Source: Caldilineae bacterium
Lineage (GTDB): Bacteria > Chloroflexota > Anaerolineae > J102
Direction of reading: 5' to 3'
Length of the DNA stretch: 7,798 nt
Assembly (NCBI GenBank): GCA_011176555.1
Contig: DUEF01000127.1
Location: 1-7,798 of the forward strand
Positions 1-5,050 of the stretch are shown piece after piece; positions within the stretch are counted from its first letter, which is position 1; the number at the start of each line of letters is the position of its first letter. A program made the position numbers and the translations under genes. The notes under the pieces are model-generated. The model was not told the origin of the DNA. It saw nothing but the letters and a program-made list of their open reading frames with translations, and searched no databases.

Positions 1-257
1 AGACCATCTGTTACGGTCACATCATCCCGGGTCAGCGTGCTCCCTACCTGCGTTCCGTCCGAAGGTGCGTCGTAGAGTGAGAATTGAAAATCGTAAGTTC
101 CGTGGGCCAACAGGCCGCTTTCCTTCAACTGGCCCTGATAGGAGAAGCGGGTGTCGATGGGACCCTGGGCCAGAGCACGATGGATGCCAAAGAGAGCGAT
201 CATCACTCCCAACAGCATCGAGATGACAAATAAGATGCGTAAGCGGTATGTATTCAT
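1..257 (-). CDS. Secreted protein with Chloroflexota 'FSYQGQL' domain, 5' part only
   Basis: This is the first 85 codons of a gene that continues past the left edge. The start is ATG at 257-255, with AAAGGAG six bases upstream. Residues 1-30 form a signal peptide: a basic start (MNTYRLR), a hydrophobic core (about residues 8-24) and an ALA cleavage site before Gln31, so the product should be exported. The mature part begins GPIDTRFSYQGQL and continues with GTYDFQFSLYDA, a segment around GTQVGSTLTRDD, and VTVTDG. I recognise this as the opening domain of a large group of uncharacterised secreted or surface proteins in Anaerolineae-type genomes; this is recall, not a search. No catalytic residues are known to me, and function is unknown. 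It lies 54 bp downstream of the acetyltransferase on the same strand, so read-through is possible, although it has its own strong ribosome site. Confidence 0.85.
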   Translation of the reverse strand, partial: MNTYRLRILFVISMLLGVMIALFGIHRALAQGPIDTRFSYQGQLKESGLLAHGTYDFQFSLYDAPSDGTQVGSTLTRDDVTVTDG

Positions 258-263
258 TTTTCT

Positions 264-270
264 CTCCTTT
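264..270 (-). promoter_or_regulatory. Ribosome binding site of the secreted-protein gene
   Basis: AAAGGAG on the minus strand, six bases before the ATG at 257. It fixes the start codon of the partial gene at the left edge. Confidence 0.75.
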
Positions 271-311
271 GTCTAAAAGAAACGACCTCCTTCCAATGAG
301 GAAAGCATGAG

Positions 312-1364
312 TTATTCGTAAACGATCAAGCGCTCGGAAGAGAGGGAGACTGGCCCGGCGGCCACCAACGACAGGCGCGGCGCTGGCGTCCACAGGCGCA
401 GAGGGAAGGCTTTGCGCAGAGGATCGGCGGCATCCACCGAAGCCAGGGTCATCGTAGCCTGATCTCGCCATTGCCAGCGGATGTGATCCAGCAGATAACG
501 AAGGGCCTTGATATGGCCAGGCGCATGCCAGAACTTACTCACGAAGATATCCCTGGAAACGCCATCAGCCGGAACCAGCCGCAGGATGGCGTTGAGCGCG
601 CGCAGACCGAACGAGAGATCTTCCACGTGCAACTCGCCCAGGCGATAGTTCTCCGCCACGCCCGCCCCCGCCAGCGTCTCCCCCGCGGCATCGCTGAGAA
701 TCAGATAGTGACGAAAACGCTCCCCCTGCACGGTGGGGGCCAGCCATCGGGTCAGGGTTTCCGCAGTCTGGGGTTCGCAGAGATTGTAGTCGCGATAGAA
801 ACGGTTCAGATGATCGGCCACTCGCGCCAATTCCTCGCCGGCCGCCTCATGGACGCGCCAATCGGAAACTGGCCCGGGTGGATTGTCCCGCATGGTCATG
901 GGGACGTTGAGGATGCGCTTGGAAATGACCTGCGGCAGGAATTTGGTCACCGTGCGCACCGAACCTACATTGCCCTGCTGGATAGTGGCCCAGATGACGC
1001 CCTCATCGCCGAAGCGCTTGCGTCCCGCCTGCACACACCACTCCACCAGTGCGCTGGCAATGCCCTGCCTCCGGCAGTCGGGATGGACAGCGAGGGTGTT
1101 CAGCAAAGCGCTGGGGCGCAACTCGCCTTCGATTTGGGCGCGCCTGAAACGGAGCAGACAAGCCCCCGCAAGGCCGTCGTGACCGGGCCTCTCGGCCACC
1201 ACGCCCAGGAAATCGCCCTGCCGGACGCTGAGGGATTCGTAGGGATCGCCCCGATAATGATAGGTCATGTGGATGCGGCCAGTGTCTGGCGCGGCCAACG
1301 TCAGTTGGGCGAAGGCCGGGCCGTCGTCGCGTGTCATCGGGCGCAGAGTGAATTGTTCAGACAT
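312..1364 (-). CDS. GNAT-family N-acetyltransferase, tandem-domain type
   Basis: A 350-residue predicted cytoplasmic acetyltransferase that should move an acetyl group from acetyl-CoA to an unknown amine. The first domain (about residues 5-160) starts FTLRPMTRDD. It has the acetyl-CoA binding motif A around residues 88-112: LLNTLAVHPD leading into RRQGIAS, with the R-x-x-G-x-A pattern at 98-103. A helix with GNVGSVRTVTKF follows at 131-142. Residues about 170-350 look like a second, degenerate GNAT-like half without a clear motif A, as in other long GNAT proteins. The chosen start, ATG 1364, gives the usual MSEQFTLRP opening. A TTG eleven codons upstream (1397), with GGGAG before it, is an alternative start. 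No good Shine-Dalgarno site precedes 1364, but the stop of a 24-codon upstream ORF overlaps this start, so coupled translation is likely. A consensus promoter lies about 345 bp upstream. The substrate cannot be inferred. Confidence 0.88.
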   Translation of the reverse strand: MSEQFTLRPMTRDDGPAFAQLTLAAPDTGRIHMTYHYRGDPYESLSVRQGDFLGVVAERPGHDGLAGACLLRFRRAQIEGELRPSALLNTLAVHPDCRRQGIASALVEWCVQAGRKRFGDEGVIWATIQQGNVGSVRTVTKFLPQVISKRILNVPMTMRDNPPGPVSDWRVHEAAGEELARVADHLNRFYRDYNLCEPQTAETLTRWLAPTVQGERFRHYLILSDAAGETLAGAGVAENYRLGELHVEDLSFGLRALNAILRLVPADGVSRDIFVSKFWHAPGHIKALRYLLDHIRWQWRDQATMTLASVDAADPLRKAFPLRLWTPAPRLSLVAAGPVSLSSERLIVYE

Positions 1365-1431
1365 GATGTTTTTGAAGTGAGCAGTATTCAGTGTCAAGTC
1401 GCTCCCTACCTGGGGGCATGGTGATGGTCAT
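1357..1431 (-). CDS. Possible 24-codon leader ORF overlapping the acetyltransferase start
   Basis: The minus strand has AGGAGG, seven bases, then ATG at 1431. This opens a 24-codon frame (begins MTITMPPGRERL) that stops with TGA at 1359-1357, a few bases inside the acetyltransferase gene. The two frames share ATGTCTGA, so a ribosome ending here could restart on the acetyltransferase ATG, which lacks its own good ribosome site. The peptide resembles nothing I know, and its third-position GC is only about half, so the act of translation may matter more than the product. It could also be chance; the strong, well-spaced ribosome site is the main argument. Confidence 0.45.
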   Translation of the reverse strand: MTITMPPGRERLDTEYCSLQKHHV

Positions 1432-1438
1432 GATTCAG

Positions 1439-1444
1439 CCTCCT
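1439..1444 (-). promoter_or_regulatory. Strong ribosome binding site of the 24-codon leader ORF
   Basis: AGGAGG on the minus strand with a 7-base spacer to the ATG at 1431. It is the strongest ribosome site upstream of the acetyltransferase and is out of frame with it (67 bases from ATG to ATG). Confidence 0.6.
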
Positions 1445-1452
1445 ATATTGTG

Positions 1453-1632
1453 TCAAGCGCAGAACATCTTGGTCAGGGCAACCTCTGCCGGAAACGACTG
1501 GCGCGCCAACAGCATCTTCATCCTGCTACTGGCGCGCAGCAGCGGCGAATGACACGAGATTCCCCCCTTCCGAGATGTCCCCTCCCGCATCTCGAATCGC
1601 CCCAACATGATGACATGAAGACGCGTCGACAT
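1453..1632 (-). CDS. Possible small protein of 59 residues, unknown
   Basis: This is an open frame from ATG 1632 to TGA 1455-1453, with GAGGT six bases before the ATG. It starts about 77 bases downstream of the start point expected from the consensus promoter at 1716-1744. About three quarters of third positions are G or C, against roughly half at the first and second positions, as expected for a real gene in GC-rich DNA. The sequence begins MSTRLHVIMLGRFEMREG and ends in a basic, Leu- and Met-rich stretch. The opening vaguely recalls the first strand of BTAD/SARP regulator domains, but that is too weak to name a family. It could equally be non-coding leader RNA. If real, it is the first gene of the acetyltransferase transcript. 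Confidence 0.28.
   Translation of the reverse strand: MSTRLHVIMLGRFEMREGTSRKGGISCHSPLLRASSRMKMLLARQSFPAEVALTKMFCA
1571..1594 (-). other. Stem-loop in the acetyltransferase leader
   Basis: A perfect 7-bp inverted repeat, CGAGATG and CATCTCG, encloses a G-rich 10-base loop (CGGGAGGGGA in the minus-strand RNA). No U tract follows, so it is not a usual terminator. It lies inside the possible 59-codon ORF and could be a leader structure or chance. Confidence 0.3.
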
Positions 1633-1715
1633 CAACGGACCTCGTGGAAACTGGTTCGACTGACGACGAAAGCGCAACGGAAACACGCCCAACCAGAGTG
1701 TTATCGTCGATAAGA

Positions 1716-1744
1716 ATTATACATCTGCATCCCGCTGTTGTCAA
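1716..1744 (-). promoter_or_regulatory. Perfect consensus sigma-70-type promoter, leftward
   Basis: On the minus strand TTGACA (1744-1739) is followed by exactly 17 bases and TATAAT (1721-1716). Both hexamers match the housekeeping consensus at every position. An AT-rich stretch, TATTTTATTTTTAG, sits just upstream of the -35 box and could act as an UP element. Transcription should begin near 1709 and run left through the two small ORFs into the acetyltransferase, leaving a leader of about 345 nt. No other gene lies on this strand close enough to own it. Confidence 0.75.
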
Positions 1745-1786
1745 CTAAAAATAAAATACACCGGACAGGTGCGACTCACCTCAGGA

Positions 1787-1939
1787 TCATGCACCCAGCG
1801 TCAGGGGAGGATAGATATTCAGCAGTTCCAATGTGAGGGTCATGGTGTTGGATGCGCCGCCGGGGGAGGGTTTTATCACCCTCACGCCATGGGTGCCGGG
1901 CTGTTCCAGGAGCTGACCATGCAAACGCTTGTTGGGCGC
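1787..1939 (-). pseudogene. Orphan C-terminal fragment of a secreted TIG-like protein
   Basis: Fifty codons are open on the minus strand, preceded by an in-frame TAA (1942-1940) and ending at TGA 1789-1787. No start with a ribosome site is visible. The sequence GTHGVRVIKPSPGGASNT followed by MTLTLELLNIYPPLTLGA matches two patterns I know: the last strands of TIG/IPT-type Ig-like domains (tVtVtnPxpGGxSNxltltv), and the short 'IYLPLVLR' tail that ends many Chloroflexota exported proteins. I infer that it is the surviving end of a gene whose body was lost or replaced. Directly upstream on the same strand is the end of the propeller gene, but that gene's last blade is complete enough that this fragment is probably not a frameshifted continuation of it. 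Confidence 0.45.
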
Positions 1940-2020
1940 TTACAGCTAACGAAGCCCACTGCTAACAGGGTTACATACTCAGTTGGCTGAAGGAGCGAAG
2001 AAATACTCGACGCCTTTCTG

Positions 2021-4933
2021 CTAGAAGCCCTTCTGGATCAGCAACTCACTTTTAACGTTCGTTCCGGTGAAGTTGTCCAAGGCGACTACGCGGTCGTTGC
2101 GCTCCAGAATCCAATCCCCCAGACGCGAGCCGTAAGCGTGCAGCGTCGGGCAGCGGAAGACAGCGCCTTGCAGACCGATGATGCCGAGACCCCACGGGCT
2201 GCGGATGACAACCTCGGCACGGCCATCACCGTCGAGGTCACCGACGGGGCCAAAGCGGTTATCAGCTGTGTTCAGCAGCCAGCCGCCGATCCGATCTCCA
2301 TTCGCCCAAAACGCCGTGCGTTGGAGCGCCCCTGCTACAAACTCCAGCACGTGCAGTCCACTACCGTCGGCGATGAGGATACGCGCACACCTGTCGCCCG
2401 CCAGGTCACCGACTGCCACGATCTGCGATGTCTTGGTGTTAAGTGCATACCCATTGAGATTGCTGCCATTGGCGTGCATCGCAATTGATGTCAGCGTGTT
2501 GCCTGTCAGCTTAAGGATGCCAATCCCCCAGTCGCTGGTGATCAAAATCTCATCGTGGCCGTCCCCGTCGAAATCGCCCAGAGCGGGGATGGCGTTCTGG
2601 CGTGAGCTATAAAGCCAGCCGCCAAAGCGCGTGCCGTTGGGCGCCAGCATTAGTGAATCGAAGGTATTGCCGACGGCGCCGAGCACGCCAATGCCCCAAT
2701 CGCTGATGATGACGATCTCATCGCGACCGTTACCGTCGACGTCGCCGATTCCGGCGATTTGATTGGCGCGCGAGTCGAACAGCCAGCCGCCAAAACGCGT
2801 GCCGTTGGGCTGGATGACTGGTGAGGTCAGTGTCGAGCCAGCACGCGCCAGCACTCCGATCCCCCATGAGCTGGTCAGCAGAATCTCGTGCGCCGCGCCA
2901 CCGGTGAAGTTGCCCACCCCTTGGTGGCGATCCTTTCCGACGTTGACGCTGGCGTTGTAGCGCCACCCACCGAACCACGTGTCGTTAGGTGCAACGACAA
3001 CCTGCCGCCAGCGCTGCCCATCATGCTTGAGTACGCCGATTCCCCAATTACTTGTGATCACAAACTCTGCGCGGCCATCACCGTCGATGTCGCCCGCGCC
3101 ACGGATGCCATTGACGGTGGTATCGAAATTCCAGCCGTCGATCCAAGCGCGGTCAGCATGGACATGCAGCGCTTTGAACTGCGGGTCGAAGCCGAGAATG
3201 CCTAAACCTCCACGGTAGCGCAAACGGACGGTCCAGTCGCCAATCATACTCCAGAAGTAAGCTTTCTTTGACCTAATCGCCAAGCCAAAGGTGCCAAGGT
3301 TGGCATCGGCGGCTTCGTTGTCGAAGAACGCACGCCAGCCGTCGCCGAACCGCGCACGCGATGTCAGTGCAAACGCACCAGGAAAACCTATTGGCAGATC
3401 GTTAAAAACCTTCGCCCGTGCGATCATGGCTACGCCGTTCATATAGAACAGCAGGCCCTCAGCGTTTTGCCAGCCGGCATACCCTTCTTGGTAGTACGTT
3501 TTCGTCTGAGTATGCGCCGGAACATTCACCTCGCATCCGCCGTGGATGATCAAGTTAGCGCCCGCTTTATCGAGCACCTTGTTTTGCCAAGCAGTACGAT
3601 GGACGTAGAAGTCGGCATGCACGCCCTGGTCGTGCAAGCTTGGAGTGTAGGTATTGCCAACATGCCGCCAGCGAAATGGTCGACCACCAAGCTCATTTTC
3701 CAGATCAGTTGCACTGTAATTCCCGCCAAAATGAGTGCTGTAAGCGCTGGAGTGGGCTTGAATGCAGCGCAGCACGGCTGGCTTTTTAAACCAACGTACA
3801 TAATCGAGCACCGTGGCATTGTTCTGCACAAGCGGCGCCTGGAATTTGTTCGACGCCGGTGCTAGATAGCCGGGATTCGCGCCGAAGTCAGGCGAACCGA
3901 TGGCGCCAGCGCGGAACGGAAGATCGGCAAAGCAGCCCGTCCTGTGACGATGGTTAAGGTCGAAGTAATCGCACAGCACGCGCCGTTCCAAGACAGGATC
4001 CTGGCGGAAAAACTCTAGCCAGGTGTCGTAGTTTTGAGTGCTTGTGAAACTCTGCGGATACCCGTTCGCGTCAAGTGGCCTTACACCATTGTCGCCTACT
4101 ATGTTGGGATCAGGATTAACGGCAATGTAGCGGGCGTTGACGCGCGATACTAAGATGTCTGGTCGGGAGAGCGGATTGGGGAGATTGCGGTCAGCGGCAG
4201 CCAGTTCCGGGTGCAACTGTCGATGGCGAATGAAAAGGCGCAACTGCCCATTATCGGGTATTTGCGCAATAGCTTCATCATGAAAAACTGTCCACGAACC
4301 AACCACGGCGATCTTTCCTTTATCAAACGTCGTTACAGCTATTAATGGACTTCTCTTCTCTCTGCTGGGCTTGTAATTACCTATTCTTTCCCAATATCTT
4401 CTGTTGGTAGGTGAATGAATGATATCGTGCGGCTCCCACACAAGCGGTTGTTGTCCTGTGTGAAGGACCACGCTTTTCTCTCGTGGTTTGCTAACATTTA
4501 AGGAACATGAAGAATGCAAACCAATGGTGTTAACGTTCTTTAAGATAGTTTCAGAAACGGACTTCATGTCCGTGTTTTCCGAGCTTACACGGACGATGTA
4601 CTTTGGATTGATTTCATCAGGTCGCCAATATGCCGCCCCCCCTGACTGATATGGAGGTAACGGAAGGACCAAGTCATACTTGAAACTGATGCCCAGGCTG
4701 TCCATCAGATCATTTAAATTCGTCTCGTGGTGCGGAATGCAAAAGCCCCAAAAAGACGCTTCGATTGGTAGCAGGCGTCCGTTGTTGAGATCATCGTCGA
4801 CGAGCAATCCAGCAAACAGAAAGTGAACCCGTTTCCGCCGGAGAACAAGCAGCGCAGCCAAATCTATTTCCGCATCTCCCCCCCGCCAGTCTCGGAGCGG
4901 GTGAGGAACCAAAGGAGGGAGCAACCGTTTCAC
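2021..4933 (-). CDS. Gingipain-like (C25, caspase-fold) protein with FG-GAP/VCBS propeller
   Basis: A 970-residue ORF with three regions. Residues about 50-240 resemble the later half of a GATase-like domain of the DUF4350 type (ETNLNDLMDSLGISF; later GKIAVVGSWTVFHDEA). Residues about 258-572 follow the order of gingipain-type peptidases. PDILVSRVNARYIA sits where C25 has its conserved PxIxVGRxP-like strand. A strand then ends at His394 (VLRCIQAHSS), another ends at Cys467 (ANLIIHGGCEVN), and GEGLLFY-like AEGLLFYMNGVAMI and the closing IGDWTVRLRY (family GDPTLRL) follow. His394/Cys467 would be the catalytic dyad, so a secreted cysteine peptidase is plausible but unproven. Residues about 572-970 are seven propeller blades. 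The GTG start at 4933 has no ribosome site and no signal peptide, odd for an extracellular type, so the 5' end may be truncated. The 5' half is AT-richer than its neighbours, suggesting transfer. Confidence 0.7.
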   Translation of the reverse strand: MKRLLPPLVPHPLRDWRGGDAEIDLAALLVLRRKRVHFLFAGLLVDDDLNNGRLLPIEASFWGFCIPHHETNLNDLMDSLGISFKYDLVLPLPPYQSGGAAYWRPDEINPKYIVRVSSENTDMKSVSETILKNVNTIGLHSSCSLNVSKPREKSVVLHTGQQPLVWEPHDIIHSPTNRRYWERIGNYKPSREKRSPLIAVTTFDKGKIAVVGSWTVFHDEAIAQIPDNGQLRLFIRHRQLHPELAAADRNLPNPLSRPDILVSRVNARYIAVNPDPNIVGDNGVRPLDANGYPQSFTSTQNYDTWLEFFRQDPVLERRVLCDYFDLNHRHRTGCFADLPFRAGAIGSPDFGANPGYLAPASNKFQAPLVQNNATVLDYVRWFKKPAVLRCIQAHSSAYSTHFGGNYSATDLENELGGRPFRWRHVGNTYTPSLHDQGVHADFYVHRTAWQNKVLDKAGANLIIHGGCEVNVPAHTQTKTYYQEGYAGWQNAEGLLFYMNGVAMIARAKVFNDLPIGFPGAFALTSRARFGDGWRAFFDNEAADANLGTFGLAIRSKKAYFWSMIGDWTVRLRYRGGLGILGFDPQFKALHVHADRAWIDGWNFDTTVNGIRGAGDIDGDGRAEFVITSNWGIGVLKHDGQRWRQVVVAPNDTWFGGWRYNASVNVGKDRHQGVGNFTGGAAHEILLTSSWGIGVLARAGSTLTSPVIQPNGTRFGGWLFDSRANQIAGIGDVDGNGRDEIVIISDWGIGVLGAVGNTFDSLMLAPNGTRFGGWLYSSRQNAIPALGDFDGDGHDEILITSDWGIGILKLTGNTLTSIAMHANGSNLNGYALNTKTSQIVAVGDLAGDRCARILIADGSGLHVLEFVAGALQRTAFWANGDRIGGWLLNTADNRFGPVGDLDGDGRAEVVIRSPWGLGIIGLQGAVFRCPTLHAYGSRLGDWILERNDRVVALDNFTGTNVKSELLIQKGF
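2024..3220 (-). repeat. Seven tandem 168-bp repeats encoding propeller blades
   Basis: The protein repeats a 56-residue unit: GDxDGDGRxE, then I(T/I)SxWGIGVL, then PNGTRFGGWL. The WGIG or WGLG motif lies at residues 630, 690, 746, 802 and 914, with a degenerate copy near 857, so the step is 60 once and 56 afterwards. The DNA repeats too: the segment starting at 2614 recurs at 2782, exactly 168 bp on, with few changes. Calcium-type DxDGxG loops are intact at residues 615-620, 731-736, 787-792 and 899-904, and lost near 674, 842 and 952. The last blade stops at SELLIQKGF. Its missing strands match GGLGILGFDPQF at 575-586, so the ring can close by pairing of the two ends. Confidence 0.85.
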
Positions 4934-4956
4934 TTCGCCGGCTAAACTGATACAAT
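4929..4956 (+). promoter_or_regulatory. Weak promoter-like site upstream of the kinase
   Basis: TTCACT (4929-4934), 16 bases, then TACAAT (4951-4956): four and five matches to the consensus hexamers. It overlaps the start region of the divergent propeller-protein gene, and its -10 box covers the most upstream in-frame ATG of the kinase (4955). Confidence 0.3.
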
Positions 4957-4975
4957 GTCATCAGATCGCAGCGCC

Positions 4976-5004
4976 TTGCCACCAGATGTCGGTTTGGCTA
5001 CAAT
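4976..5004 (+). promoter_or_regulatory. Sigma-70-type promoter of the kinase operon
   Basis: TTGCCA (4976-4981), 17 bases, then TACAAT (4999-5004): five of six matches in each hexamer with ideal spacing. Transcription would begin near 5011. If this is the main promoter, the in-frame ATGs at 4955 and 5003 would not be in the transcript, which favours 5051 as the kinase start. It would drive all three regulatory genes to the right. Confidence 0.5.
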
Positions 5005-5050
5005 GGGATGGCCAGCACAATCCCTCCGAGCAGCAGGAATCCATGAGCGA

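Larger units (their letters stand above)
1365..2020. other. Region of about 650 bp without a confident gene
   Basis: It lies between the acetyltransferase start and the end of the propeller-protein gene. It holds, from right to left on the minus strand: an orphan coding remnant (1787-1939), weak hairpins without clear U tracts (1866-1883 and 1767-1781), a consensus promoter (1716-1744), a stem-loop (1571-1594), and two small ORFs of uncertain status. The octamer CTTGACAC occurs twice on the minus strand (1457-1450 and 1398-1391), neither with a good -10 box. I see no tRNA, CRISPR, insertion-sequence ends or clear terminator. The 80 bp at 1940-2020 contain only two direct GCTAAC copies (1945 and 1961). 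Confidence 0.6.

Noticed and set aside
289..305. Small stem CTTTCC/GGAAGG between the acetyltransferase and the secreted-protein gene
   Set aside because: Six weak pairs with no direct T run; it overlaps purine-rich ribosome-site sequence and is too weak to call a terminator.
471..1424. Long plus-strand frame of 317 codons opposite the acetyltransferase
   Set aside because: It mirrors the acetyltransferase, which has clear GNAT motifs. The plus-strand translation has no recognisable domain, and it is an antisense frame of the kind GC-rich genes often produce.
1445..1456. Second TTGACA on the minus strand just before AGGAGG, as a closer promoter for the acetyltransferase
   Set aside because: At 16-18 bases downstream there is no sequence resembling a -10 box (TCATGA at 17). 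The third copy at 1397-1392 has only CAAAAA.
1571..1620. G-rich runs in the leader RNA as a G-quadruplex
   Set aside because: The runs are uneven and would need a long loop or a six-G run split in two, so a stable quadruplex is not supported by reading alone.
1755..1781. Weak hairpin AGGTG/CACCT followed on the minus strand by TATTTTATTTTT, as a terminator of the remnant gene
   Set aside because: The stem is only five pairs and about ten bases separate it from the T-rich stretch, which is better explained as an UP element of the promoter at 1716-1744.
1866..1883. Perfect 6-bp hairpin GAGGGT/ACCCTC
   Set aside because: It lies inside the coding-like remnant and no T run follows on either strand, so it is not a supportable terminator.
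1920..1970. Integron attC-like core, GCCCAACAAGCG on the minus strand with nearby GTTAGC motifs
   Set aside because: A first core site (RYYYAAC) is present, but no matching GTTRRRY and no long imperfect palindrome follow within 150 bases, and no integrase is in the window.
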